Of a stretch of 45,907 bases of DNA, positions 36,209 to 44,686 are shown piece after piece; position 1 is the stretch's first letter; the number at the start of each line of letters is the position of its first letter. The translations under genes and the position numbers were made by a program. The notes under the pieces are model-generated. The model had not been told where the DNA came from. It worked only from the letters and a program-made list of their open reading frames with translations, and made no database searches. Origin of the DNA: a virus; the IMG/VR virus record IMGVR_UViG_3300027742_000014, positions 1 to 45,907 of that record; one strand, written 5' to 3'.

Positions 36209-36658
36209 ATGAGTGATTTTTCAAGTTTGTGCCCATTATTTAATACGGGTGTATATAACGAAATGACAATACCGTATATCACCTTTTCCGGGTGTTCCAC
36301 TACCATGAATGCCCTTGGTGGTATAAAAACACGGAAGGCATCGCCTGCTTCGGTTAAGTTCCAGCGGAGTGTTGTCGTGACCAAGATTTTTCATGCCAAG
36401 GTAGTGACACCGGGAACGGCAGCAATCTATTGTGCTATGAGGATGGTGACCTCCGCGACTGCGGCAATGACGGCGTTTGCTTCGCTTAAAACGTCTGCTA
36501 CGGCTACTGTATCGGCGTATCTGGTTAATCGGTACAGGGCGATGACTCAGGCGGCTAATCAGACATTCCTCGCGGCAGACGCCCTTGGATTCAGTTTGAA
36601 AACCAAGAAAACCAACGGCGGGATTGCTTCGTTCATTGTCAGATATAAGGAAAGATAA
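36209..36658 (+). CDS. Possible head decoration protein (149 aa)
   Basis: ATG behind TAGGAGG. Soluble Ala/Thr/Ser-rich protein (VTSATAAMTAFASLKTSATA) ending in KTNGGIASFIVRYKER. No signal or nuclease motif. Its place after the capsid protein and its composition fit a capsid decoration or stabilising protein. Its Thr/Ser-rich surface would be a natural substrate for the flanking glycosylation genes. Confidence 0.55.
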   Translation: MSDFSSLCPLFNTGVYNEMTIPYITFSGCSTTMNALGGIKTRKASPASVKFQRSVVVTKIFHAKVVTPGTAAIYCAMRMVTSATAAMTAFASLKTSATATVSAYLVNRYRAMTQAANQTFLAADALGFSLKTKKTNGGIASFIVRYKER

Positions 36659-36665
36659 ACTGACC

Positions 36666-36685
36666 GGGGGAGCAGAAACTCCCCC
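36666..36685 (+). terminator. GC-rich hairpin between decoration-like and NeuA-like genes
   Basis: GGGGGAG (36666-36672) and CTCCCCC (36679-36685) with loop CAGAAA. No long U-run follows (ACTTTACCCTTT), so it may act as a partial attenuator or RNA-processing stem that lowers expression of the sugar genes relative to capsid genes. Confidence 0.45.
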
Positions 36686-36708
36686 ACTTTACCCTTTAAG
36701 GAGGCTCT

Positions 36709-37398
36709 ATGAAAACCGTGGCATTTATCCCTGCCAGAAAAAACAGCAAGGGAATCCCCGGAAAGAATAAGAAGTTGTTTTGCGGGAAACCGTTGGTTCA
36801 ATGGTCGATCGAACAGGCTAAAGACTCAAAGGTTTTTGATAAAATAGTGGTGTCTTCCGATGATGATGATATTCTCAAACTTGCGGAGGAACTCGGCATT
36901 GAAACAATACTGCGTCAGGAAGAGCTTGCGGATGACGAAGCAAGTCTTGATGCTGTATTGTTTGATTACTTTTCCCGCGAAGAGAATGAATGTGATTATG
37001 TTTGTATGTTGCAACCAACTTCGCCTTTAAGGTCTGTAAAAGACATAAAAGAAGGATTCGAGCATATCAAGAAAAAAAAGATTGATAGCGTTGTCGGAGT
37101 TACGTGGAACCCTATTATGGGATGGGTAGAAAAAGTTGCCAAGGTCGGCATGATTCCAACAGCGTTTTGTTTGTATAAGATTGATGACAGACCCAACAGG
37201 CAGAATCGGGATGACTGGTATCTTGAAAATGGAGCATTATACTGGATGAAGCTTGAATCTCTTATGAATACGGGAAACAGAGTAGGAAATCCGATGAATG
37301 TGAAATTGCATCCCATGCCGCTGGAGCGAAGCCTTGAAGTAGATACTCTTTTCGACTGGTACATAGCGGAGGCGGCTTATGAATATGCACCAGTTTAA
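36709..37398 (+). CDS. CMP-nonulosonate cytidylyltransferase, NeuA-like (229 aa)
   Basis: ATG behind AAGGAGGCT. Family motifs: IPARKNSKGIPGKNKK (7-22, CTP-binding loop), LQPTSPLR (101-108) and a C-terminal EVDTLFDW. Length is typical for CMP-sialic/pseudaminic/legionaminic acid synthetases. It would activate the sugar made by the NeuB-like enzyme (40414) as a CMP-sugar donor for the DUF115 proteins. It overlaps the next gene by 20 bases, implying coupled expression. Confidence 0.9.
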   Translation: MKTVAFIPARKNSKGIPGKNKKLFCGKPLVQWSIEQAKDSKVFDKIVVSSDDDDILKLAEELGIETILRQEELADDEASLDAVLFDYFSREENECDYVCMLQPTSPLRSVKDIKEGFEHIKKKKIDSVVGVTWNPIMGWVEKVAKVGMIPTAFCLYKIDDRPNRQNRDDWYLENGALYWMKLESLMNTGNRVGNPMNVKLHPMPLERSLEVDTLFDWYIAEAAYEYAPV

Positions 37399-38998
37399 AC
37401 AATCAGTACAATTCTTTAATGATATGCACGATAAATATGGGAATCCTACTGAAATGTGGAGCGAGAATACTAAGAGAAATCTGCCCAGGATTCACCGTGA
37501 CAGATCAATCTGGAGATTTGAGGGGCTTTTAGAGGGAGAGAAAGAAAAGGCAGTTGTTTTAATCGGAGCATCCCCAAGCCTTAAAGAAAATATCGAAAAA
37601 CTTAAAGCTCTTGACGATAATTTTATCACTATTGTTGCCAACAGTGCGCTTAAATTCTTACTGGAAAACGGGATAAAGCCTGATTATGTAATAGCGATTG
37701 ATGGCGATAAAGGAAATCTTGTTGGGCATCTTGATTATTATCTTGGACAAACAGGTGATCTTGAAAGACATCTTAATTGTGATAATGATGACTTAACGCT
37801 CATATCAAGTAACGCTACAGCCCCTGAAGCGGTTGATGTATGGAAGGGCGATGTATATTGGCTTCCTTATTACGCGATTGATAAAGACCTGAAAAAGAAG
37901 GTTAGGCGCCGCTTGGGGAAAACTGTTCCGTGTGGCGGGAACACTATGACAACCGCGGCGGCAATGGCATATATGGTTTTTGGCGCGAGAACAATTATCT
38001 TTGTCGGGAACGAGTATTGTTATGATGAACAGTATTACGTGGATAAGGATAGCAAATGGGAAGACCCGCGAATTATGCACTTTAAAGTTTTTGATTCCAG
38101 GGGGCGGAAAAGGTATACAAACATTCCGTTACACTGTTACGCTCAATGGTTGGAGAAGATGGCGATTGACGGATATGATTGTAATATGATTGATACATCA
38201 TTCGGGATTCTGGGGACAAACGATAGTAAAATTATCGCGATGGATTTGTCCGAAGCGATTGAAAAAGTAAAAGAGAGTTTTAGAAAAAAGGAACTGGCGA
38301 AAACTGATTGGCGTGCCCGGGAACAACTCCGATACAATGCCGCGTATCAGACAGGTGATTACCTTGCCGATAATGGACGGTTAATTTGGAACCAGATTTT
38401 TGATATTTATGATCTTTCAAAGATAAAAACAGTTCTGGATGTTGGATGTGGACTGGGTGCTGGAGTAGCCATGTGTCGCAATGAGGGGATTGAGGCATAC
38501 GGAATAGACATAGCCGAACCCGCCAGGGAATATTGGGATATGGCGAATATCTCTCAATTCTGCCAGATAGCTTCAGCAGACGAAATGCCATTTCCTGATA
38601 ATAGGTTTGATTTTGTTATTTGTACCGAAGTTATGGAACACATACCCGAAGAGGGCGTTTTGGATGTCCTGAAAGAAATATATCGTGTTGGCAGAAACAC
38701 CTTCGTACTGACCATTTGTTTAAAGCCGGCAGTTTACAAAATGCCCCATGATGGAAGCGAGCCGCATATTTGCATTAAAAGTGTGGAGTGGTGGTATAAA
38801 AAAATAGAAGAAGCGGGGTTTAATGTAATTTTGCCTACTTTAGCCCGATCACAAGTAAATCTGATTATCATTGCCATGAAAGGGGAAAATGATGAAGGTA
38901 TTCTGTCCAGCAACGACATGTTCTTACAACCAAAACGAACAATGCACTCTCCCGGAGATCAGCTTAAAGTTCCGGGCAGCGTTAGACATACCGGGTAA
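37379..38998 (+). CDS. DUF115 (Maf-like) domain fused to a SAM methyltransferase (539 aa)
   Basis: Start 37379 behind GGAGG. Residues ~55-300 are a DUF115 domain (AVVLIGASPSLKENIEKLK, KFLLENGIKPDYVIAIDGD, CGGNTMT, TIIFVGNEY). Residues ~345-490 are a class I methyltransferase (VLDVGCGLGAG at 352-362, YGIDIAE, DEMPFPDNRFDFVICTEVME). Both halves have paralogs in this cassette. The last ~35 residues (505-539) are read in a different frame from a Cys-rich small gene that starts at 38889, so the original stop may have been lost. It probably transfers and methylates a sugar. Confidence 0.82.
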   Translation: MNMHQFKQSVQFFNDMHDKYGNPTEMWSENTKRNLPRIHRDRSIWRFEGLLEGEKEKAVVLIGASPSLKENIEKLKALDDNFITIVANSALKFLLENGIKPDYVIAIDGDKGNLVGHLDYYLGQTGDLERHLNCDNDDLTLISSNATAPEAVDVWKGDVYWLPYYAIDKDLKKKVRRRLGKTVPCGGNTMTTAAAMAYMVFGARTIIFVGNEYCYDEQYYVDKDSKWEDPRIMHFKVFDSRGRKRYTNIPLHCYAQWLEKMAIDGYDCNMIDTSFGILGTNDSKIIAMDLSEAIEKVKESFRKKELAKTDWRAREQLRYNAAYQTGDYLADNGRLIWNQIFDIYDLSKIKTVLDVGCGLGAGVAMCRNEGIEAYGIDIAEPAREYWDMANISQFCQIASADEMPFPDNRFDFVICTEVMEHIPEEGVLDVLKEIYRVGRNTFVLTICLKPAVYKMPHDGSEPHICIKSVEWWYKKIEEAGFNVILPTLARSQVNLIIIAMKGENDEGILSSNDMFLQPKRTMHSPGDQLKVPGSVRHTG

Positions 38999-39065
38999 GG
39001 GGACAGTCGTGTATTACGAATGTATGCAACAGGAATTACCACAGGATAGAGAAGGTGTTTCCTAA
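38889..39065 (+). CDS. Small Cys-rich (DUF1540-like) protein (58 aa)
   Basis: ATG 38889 (or 38892) behind AGGGGAAA. Four cysteines, C6, C11, C19 and C45 (FCPATTCSYNQNEQCTLPEI), match the DUF1540-like pattern of small metal-binding proteins. It overlaps the fused methyltransferase gene by 110 bases in another frame and the radical SAM gene by about 11. This frame looks more protein-like than the overlapping tail. Confidence 0.6.
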   Translation: MMKVFCPATTCSYNQNEQCTLPEISLKFRAALDIPGKGTVVYYECMQQELPQDREGVS

Positions 39066-39801
39066 AGAATTACATATTGATGTGACGAACCATTGCAATA
39101 AGGCATGTTCAATTTGTCCGATGAGGAACAGGTACAATGAAAATATCTTCCCATTGGGGTTCATGGACATGGAACTATTCAAGGATATAATTGATGAATG
39201 TAAGGCATATCTGGAAAGACCCGAATTGACATTACATAAAGACGGTGAACCATTACTTCACCCGCGGATAGCAGAGATGGTACGGTATGCCAAAGTCAAG
39301 GGATGCTTCACACACTTTGCGACTAACGGGATTCTCCTGGCAAAACGGAAAAGAGAAGTAATCGATTCAGGGTTGGATTTGCTTACAATTTCAATCACGG
39401 ACACAGTACCCGTTGAAAGCATAAAGGCATTTATGGATTATAAGGGTGACAGACTTCCCTTCACACAGATAAAGTCATTTAATGGCAGATCTGATTTTCC
39501 CAAAGTGGATAAAGTCATTCATAGTGAAATACACGAATGGACAGATTCACCATCAAGGGAAACAAGGATGCCGTGTTCAAAACTATTAACAAGCGCGGCA
39601 ATTACATGGGATGGATATTACTGTTTATGCTGTGTGGATTATAAGAGGGAAATGGCTCCGTTGAATATCAAGACCACTTCCATAAAAGAAGCATGGGAAT
39701 TCAGTAAGATGATTTATAAAGCGCAGAATGAAGGGATATTCTTTCCCCCCTGCAAAACGTGTAACTATTGGACGGAACATGAAAGAACTTTATCTGAATG
39801 A
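39055..39801 (+). CDS. Radical SAM/SPASM protein (248 aa)
   Basis: GTG start at 39055; codons upstream of it (back to a TAG at 38983-38985) also read like protein, so a non-ATG start further upstream is possible. Radical SAM cluster C14xxxC18xxC21 in NHCNKACSICP. A C-terminal SPASM-like set of cysteines (CSKLL, CLCCVDY, PCKTCNYW) can bind extra iron-sulfur clusters. Such enzymes modify peptides or sugars by radical chemistry. Between a methyltransferase and NeuB-like genes, sugar or acceptor-protein modification is plausible. Confidence 0.82.
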   Translation: MFPKELHIDVTNHCNKACSICPMRNRYNENIFPLGFMDMELFKDIIDECKAYLERPELTLHKDGEPLLHPRIAEMVRYAKVKGCFTHFATNGILLAKRKREVIDSGLDLLTISITDTVPVESIKAFMDYKGDRLPFTQIKSFNGRSDFPKVDKVIHSEIHEWTDSPSRETRMPCSKLLTSAAITWDGYYCLCCVDYKREMAPLNIKTTSIKEAWEFSKMIYKAQNEGIFFPPCKTCNYWTEHERTLSE

Positions 39802-40417
39802 TGTCATAAAAGACCGGCCGATTGAGGACACAAGATATATCCTTAAAAAGTTCTATGATGACGCTTATTCCAGTGGGATCTATAAGCCTGGTTGCGGAAA
39901 AATAACGTGGGAGCATATAGCCGGCAAAGTAAATGCTGAAGTGTTTGAGATAAACAAGTGTCTCGATGTCGGATGCGGTACTGGTACTGGAATAAAATAC
40001 GCGAGGGAACAGGGTTGGAATGTTTTTGGATGTGACATAGCAGACATCAGTATGCACTGGAAGAAAAACAATGTTGAGGATTATTGTACAGTGGCTTCAG
40101 CAATGGACTTACCCTACAAAGACGAGGAGTTTGATTTTGTAATGTGTAATGATGTTCTTGAGCATATTCATGAAGATGATATATTGCTTACACTTAAAGA
40201 AATCTTTCGTATCTGTAAGAGACTGGTCTTCTTGTCAATATGCCTTGTACATGAATGGCATCCGGTCAAGGGTTTTATTTTTTCACATATTTGTCTGAAA
40301 CCTGTTGATTGGTGGATACAGAAAATTCTCAAAGCGGGGTTTACCGATCTTCGTCCCTGGAATGGGGAACATCATTTAACGGTTTGGGGATATCGTCCCA
40401 GAAAGGAAGAAGCATGA
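39779..40417 (+). CDS. Class I SAM methyltransferase (212 aa)
   Basis: Start at ATG 39779; an in-frame ATG at 39728 lies in the previous gene. Motif I CLDVGCGTGTG (~60-70), then CDIADISMHW, SAMDLPYKDEEFDF and NDVLEHIHEDD. The ~45-residue N-terminal region and the C-terminal CLKPVDWWIQKI match the methyltransferase half of the gene at 37379, so the two are paralogs. Likely O-methylates a sugar or its carrier. Confidence 0.8.
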   Translation: MKELYLNDVIKDRPIEDTRYILKKFYDDAYSSGIYKPGCGKITWEHIAGKVNAEVFEINKCLDVGCGTGTGIKYAREQGWNVFGCDIADISMHWKKNNVEDYCTVASAMDLPYKDEEFDFVMCNDVLEHIHEDDILLTLKEIFRICKRLVFLSICLVHEWHPVKGFIFSHICLKPVDWWIQKILKAGFTDLRPWNGEHHLTVWGYRPRKEEA

Positions 40418-41241
40418 TTGAACTGATAGCCGAAGCAGGCATAAATCATAATGGAAACATGGACTTAGCTAAGAAGTTGATTGACGTGGCTTATTCGGCA
40501 GGATGCCATTACGTGAAGTTCCAAAAGCGTGACATTGATTTGGTTTACAGCAAGGAAGAACTCGATAAGCCAAGGGAGTCAGTTTGGGGAACGACTACAA
40601 GAGAACAGAAGGAAGGATTGGAATTTAGTTATGAAGAATACGAAGAGATAAAAAGGTATTGCGGCGACAGAATAGGATGGTTTGCCTCACCGTGGGATAT
40701 TAAAAGCCTTTATGATCTGATCCTGCTTAAAAGTAAATATATCAAAATTCCTTCCGCTCTTATTACAGACAAGGAATTATTAAGAAGTTGTGTTGATTAC
40801 GACTCGCAAGTGATCTTAAGTACGGGAATGTCAACCTTGTCTATGATTGATGAAGCGATAGAAATACTTGGCAAAGACAGGGTATCGTGCATCATGGCAT
40901 GCACGTCAACTTACCCGTCAAAGCCGGAAGAGCTTAACCTGAACTTCATCACAACACTGAAACAAAGATATCCATGGGTAAAGATAGGTTTTTCTAACCA
41001 TAATCCGGGAATAGTTTATATGGCGATTGCGGCAGCCTTGGGTGCTGAAATGATTGAGTTCCATATTACGTTGGACAGAGCAATGCCGGGAAGTGATCAA
41101 GCCTCATCTATCGAACCTGAAGGTGTCTTTAAACTCAGCAAATATATAAGAGGAATTGAGCAGGCAATGGGAGACGGGGTTAAAAAGATATATGATAGCG
41201 AAATTCCAATTATGAAAAAACTGAGAAAACAATATGAGTAG
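40414..41241 (+). CDS. NeuB-like N-acetylneuraminate/nonulosonate synthase (275 aa)
   Basis: ATG 40414 overlaps the previous stop (ATGA). NeuB barrel motifs: LIAEAGINHNGNMDLAK (4-20), HYVKFQKRD, WFASPWD, KIPSALIT, STGMSTL, GFSNHNPGIVY, then EFHITLDRAMPGSD. The barrel is complete, but the C-terminal SAF (antifreeze-like) domain, usual in ~340-residue NeuB proteins, is absent. It would condense phosphoenolpyruvate with a six-carbon amino sugar supplied by the host. Confidence 0.88.
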   Translation: MIELIAEAGINHNGNMDLAKKLIDVAYSAGCHYVKFQKRDIDLVYSKEELDKPRESVWGTTTREQKEGLEFSYEEYEEIKRYCGDRIGWFASPWDIKSLYDLILLKSKYIKIPSALITDKELLRSCVDYDSQVILSTGMSTLSMIDEAIEILGKDRVSCIMACTSTYPSKPEELNLNFITTLKQRYPWVKIGFSNHNPGIVYMAIAAALGAEMIEFHITLDRAMPGSDQASSIEPEGVFKLSKYIRGIEQAMGDGVKKIYDSEIPIMKKLRKQYE

Positions 41242-41247
41242 AACAAC

Positions 41248-41328
41248 ATGTCTTTCGATGAATTCATGGCATGGCTTGAAAGAATAGTAAAACATGCAGG
41301 AGAAATTATGAACAAGTTAAGAAAATAG
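41248..41328 (+). CDS. Very small protein (26 aa), doubtful
   Basis: ATG 41248 to TAG 41326-41328, helical (DEFMAWLERIVKHAGEIM). No good ribosome binding site; it fills the gap between the NeuB-like gene and the next head gene. Confidence 0.3.
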   Translation: MSFDEFMAWLERIVKHAGEIMNKLRK

Positions 41329-41338
41329 GAGGTCAATT

Positions 41339-41647
41339 ATGTATCCACTTTTATGTCCCGGGGGATATGGTATCCCAATGAAAAGAGGTAAATTCGAGAT
41401 TGTGAAGATTACGGCAGCATGTAATGATTCCGCTGCTGCTTCAAGATTACAGTTATGTGACAGCCCAAGAATATCACCCTCATCCAAAACCAGGGATGAA
41501 AAACTTGTTGTTGATTTGAAGCGGGTAGAAGCATGTAATGCGAACATAGATTTTGATTGCCCTGAACCGATAAAGATAAGAAATGCCCTTTCTCCATTAA
41601 CTCTTACAAACCTGGTTGTTGGTTCGGTGCTTGTTTATGTAAAGTAA
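41339..41647 (+). CDS. Small structural protein after the sugar cassette (102 aa)
   Basis: ATG behind AGGAGGTCAATT. Beta-rich with four Cys (CPGGYG, ITAACN, VEACNAN, FDCPE) and a final strand pair (LTNLVVGSVLVYVK). Comparable in place and style to the decoration-like gene at 36209. Perhaps a second capsid decoration or head-completion protein. Confidence 0.55.
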   Translation: MYPLLCPGGYGIPMKRGKFEIVKITAACNDSAAASRLQLCDSPRISPSSKTRDEKLVVDLKRVEACNANIDFDCPEPIKIRNALSPLTLTNLVVGSVLVYVK

Positions 41648-41657
41648 AGGGGGTGTT

Positions 41658-42527
41658 ATGTCTACTTATACATTGGCAGACCATCGTGCGCTCACCCTTA
41701 GAAGATTACGGCAGAGTGGCACGACAAGATTCTCCCCAACAAGCGGATCGTCAGATTATGAATGGATAGACGATTCAATTGAACGTGCAGAAGAAGAATT
41801 TGTCAGACTTACAAAATGTCTGAGGACTTATGCAATAATCCAACTGAAAACAAATATCAGGGTTTATCGTTTACCTGTAGACTTTATAGACCTGATGGCG
41901 GCGTATTATTACAGCGCATCAAGCACGTATGATGAGATGAAAATTACCACGCCTGAAAAACTCAATGATGAAATTTCCAACTGGAGAACCACTACTGGAA
42001 CTCCCAAAAGAGTATACATAGATAGAAAGCATGGCAAGGCCGAGGTCTTGGGGGTTTATGAAATCCCGTCTTCAGATGGTGCGGCAATCAGCTTTTCAAA
42101 TCCCAATGCTGCTGAGGTAACATGGATTTGTCCGCTTTATTCTGAAAGAACAGATTTCGGGCGAATCTTGAGATATGCCAGCGATGACACTTATGTTTTG
42201 TCTACGAGTGATACCGCTTTGGTAGATGCTGAGGTTTCCGCTGGGAACCTGTTGATAGAGTATTATCGCCTTCCTCACCAGAGAACAGAAATCCCCCCTG
42301 AATCAAACAAGGTTATCTCATCGTTTGCCGCGGCAGAACTCCTCTCTGATCTTCCAGAAGACAGCGCCGAGTTTAAACGCTCTCAGAGCCTCTACAAGGA
42401 GTTTTATGACGGAGCGCAGAAGTATATCAACCGAAGGAAAAGACCGCTCTCAGGGCAAAATTTGAGGGCTACACCTGCTGTTTGGGGCTGGATGCAGGGA
42501 TTTGATTATTATAAGGAACTCCCATGA
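41658..42527 (+). CDS. Head-tail adaptor-like protein (289 aa)
   Basis: ATG behind AAAGGGGGTG. Helical N-terminus (DHRALTLRRLRQSG, IDDSIERAEEEFVRLTK), central beta domain and a C-terminal helix bundle (SFAAAELLSDLPEDSAEFK). This is the architecture of adaptor/tail-tube-A-like proteins that sit under the portal of podoviruses. It overlaps the nozzle gene by four bases. Confidence 0.65.
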   Translation: MSTYTLADHRALTLRRLRQSGTTRFSPTSGSSDYEWIDDSIERAEEEFVRLTKCLRTYAIIQLKTNIRVYRLPVDFIDLMAAYYYSASSTYDEMKITTPEKLNDEISNWRTTTGTPKRVYIDRKHGKAEVLGVYEIPSSDGAAISFSNPNAAEVTWICPLYSERTDFGRILRYASDDTYVLSTSDTALVDAEVSAGNLLIEYYRLPHQRTEIPPESNKVISSFAAAELLSDLPEDSAEFKRSQSLYKEFYDGAQKYINRRKRPLSGQNLRATPAVWGWMQGFDYYKELP

Positions 42528-44230
42528 TAGAAATACTTAGTTTTGACAAGGGTGTGGTAACTCAAAGATCGCCGTTGCTTTTGAATGAAGGTGAGCTTAT
42601 ATCTTCAGAGGGGTTCAGCTATGAAGTTGATGGTGTTCTTGAGACAAGACAGGCAAAGTCTAAGGTGAATGCAACGGCGGTAAATTCAATCCACACAATC
42701 AAAAGATATATGAATAACGTGATTCTTGGGGATTCTAATCATGTTCGGATCAAATGGGATTTAGACGGATATTGTGATCTTTATACTCCCGTGGACGGAG
42801 ATTTTGCATCTCTGGGAATTCTTGGGTCTACAGCCAGATGGAAGACGGCTGATCATAGAGAATTTACGCTAATTATAAATGAGCACGATAAAAAGGCAAT
42901 CGCTGGAATCAATCTATACGAATGGGGGATTGATAATCCCATAACTGCGCCAATAGGAACAGCAGGGGCCACGGGGAACCCAAGTGATACTTACAGCCTT
43001 TACTATACGTATTATGTGAAGTTTCCAAATGGGAGAGTTTATGAAACAGGGCCTTCGCCTGCCGGAAGTGTAACTGTATCAAGCAAAAAGATAGAATGGT
43101 CAGGAATTGGGCTTTGTCCTTATTCGGGGACAGGGTTAAAGATATACAGAAAGCTCTATCGGTATTCAACAACTTTAATGGAAACATACCATGTTACGAC
43201 AATCAAAGATAATACGACAACGACATATTCGGATAATGCAACTGATGCGACTTTACTGCTGGACAATATTCTTAGCACAACAACATACGATTCACCGCCT
43301 GAAAATCTTGTTGATGTAACAGATTACCTCAATCGGATATTTACAATTAAGGGCAGTTATCTTTATTATTCGGAAAGCGGTATTCCGTTTGCCTTTCCAG
43401 CCGCCAATAGTATTCTCGTTTCAAGGATTGGAGAAGATTTGATTGGGCTTACAGCATGGGGAGACCAACTTTACATTGGGGATGAAAAGACCTGGTACCG
43501 GCTTCAGGGGACGGATTCTGATACATGGCAGATAAGACAGACATTTGCAGAACAGGGAATCATAAACAAACATACGCTTAAGGCAACAAAGTACGGAATA
43601 GTCGGGCAATGGTATGACGGGATTTATCTGTTTGATGGATCTCTGAGCAAGAACATCACCGAAAAGGTGTTAAAAGATTCATTTTTCAGTGATATGGGAA
43701 CCGAAAGTGCTTGTTATGCTGAATTTGATGGGCGCAGATACTATTTTATCTATCCGACTTCAGGAACTACGCTTGATAAATGTTTGATAATTGATTTTCT
43801 GTATTATCCTGAAATCAGAATATTCCACAGTGATTTCGTGCCAAACGCATATCAGTTTCACGCACCGACAGGCATAGAATACATGGGTAAATCGGATGGG
43901 TATCAATACGAGAATGGAACTTCGGAAACAATCGCCGTTACTTTGCAAACAGGAGACCGGGCGATGAAAGATATTTTCCATCAGAAGGAAACGGAATATC
44001 TCTATTATGACGCTAATACCGGAGGGAAGGATGTGACATTAATTATTTATGCTGATGGTGTGGCACAATCACCCATTATTATAATAAACGAAACATCAAG
44101 GAAGCGTGCGAGACTGGGGCTTCCGAAATTTCAAGGATATCATTTTTCCCTTAAAATAGACTGTGCTGATTCACAAAACCTTAAAATATACGAACCGTGG
44201 GCAATAAGCTTTACGCCTTTTGGAGATTAG
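42524..44230 (+). CDS. Tail nozzle/stabilisation-like protein (568 aa)
   Basis: Beta-propeller-like sequence of repeated short strands with Trp/Tyr and Asp-Gly turns (VVTQRSPLLLNEGELISSEG, YDGIYLFDGSLSKNI). Length, composition and position after the adaptor match podovirus nozzle or stabilisation proteins (P22 gp10 or T7 gp12 role). No catalytic motif. Forms part of the short tail. Confidence 0.7.
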   Translation: MIEILSFDKGVVTQRSPLLLNEGELISSEGFSYEVDGVLETRQAKSKVNATAVNSIHTIKRYMNNVILGDSNHVRIKWDLDGYCDLYTPVDGDFASLGILGSTARWKTADHREFTLIINEHDKKAIAGINLYEWGIDNPITAPIGTAGATGNPSDTYSLYYTYYVKFPNGRVYETGPSPAGSVTVSSKKIEWSGIGLCPYSGTGLKIYRKLYRYSTTLMETYHVTTIKDNTTTTYSDNATDATLLLDNILSTTTYDSPPENLVDVTDYLNRIFTIKGSYLYYSESGIPFAFPAANSILVSRIGEDLIGLTAWGDQLYIGDEKTWYRLQGTDSDTWQIRQTFAEQGIINKHTLKATKYGIVGQWYDGIYLFDGSLSKNITEKVLKDSFFSDMGTESACYAEFDGRRYYFIYPTSGTTLDKCLIIDFLYYPEIRIFHSDFVPNAYQFHAPTGIEYMGKSDGYQYENGTSETIAVTLQTGDRAMKDIFHQKETEYLYYDANTGGKDVTLIIYADGVAQSPIIIINETSRKRARLGLPKFQGYHFSLKIDCADSQNLKIYEPWAISFTPFGD

Positions 44231-44236
44231 GAGAAT

Positions 44237-44686
44237 ATGGAAGTTAGAGCCGTAACAGATATCACAGAAATAATGCGACTTATACCTTTTGAAGTCGAAA
44301 TCGCAAAGGGTGAGCCGGAAGGGTCAATCAGTATCAGGGACAGGATAAGCTGGATAGAAGCTGAAATAAACAATAGGCCTTTTGTTGAATACTATGATTT
44401 CAAGATTTTTATATTTTATGAGAATGGTGAGATTATCGGATATGCAATCGCATCTCTGACAAAAGCAACCATAAAATATTTCAATGAAATAAGGGTGTAC
44501 AGAGTATGGTATGATCATGAACATCCTGAATGTGTAGAGGAGTTTTGGAAAACAATAAAAGCATGGGCGAAGGAACATAAGGTACACATCTTGAGAGCAG
44601 ACGTTGATAGTGAGAAACTTCAGGAACATTTCAAGGAAAAGTACAAGATGACTCCCATTTCCGTTCTCATGGAGAGGAGGTTATAA
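44237..44686 (+). CDS. GNAT-like protein in the virion operon (149 aa)
   Basis: ATG behind TAGGAGAAT. The fold order (FIFYENGEIIGYAIASL, FNEIRVYRVWYDHEHP, FWKTIKAWAKEHKVHILRAD) fits a GNAT acetyltransferase. The acetyl-CoA loop (Q/R-x-x-G-x-G/A) is not clear. GNAT-like proteins occur at this position in podoviruses, sometimes as internal virion proteins. Stop overlaps the next ATG (TAATG). Confidence 0.65.
   Translation: MEVRAVTDITEIMRLIPFEVEIAKGEPEGSISIRDRISWIEAEINNRPFVEYYDFKIFIFYENGEIIGYAIASLTKATIKYFNEIRVYRVWYDHEHPECVEEFWKTIKAWAKEHKVHILRADVDSEKLQEHFKEKYKMTPISVLMERRL

Noticed and set aside
35195-41241. Bacterial surface-sugar locus from an integrated or misassembled host segment
   Set aside because: The genes are flanked on both sides by phage head genes, use the same overlaps and ribosome binding sites, and the decoration-like gene lies between them.
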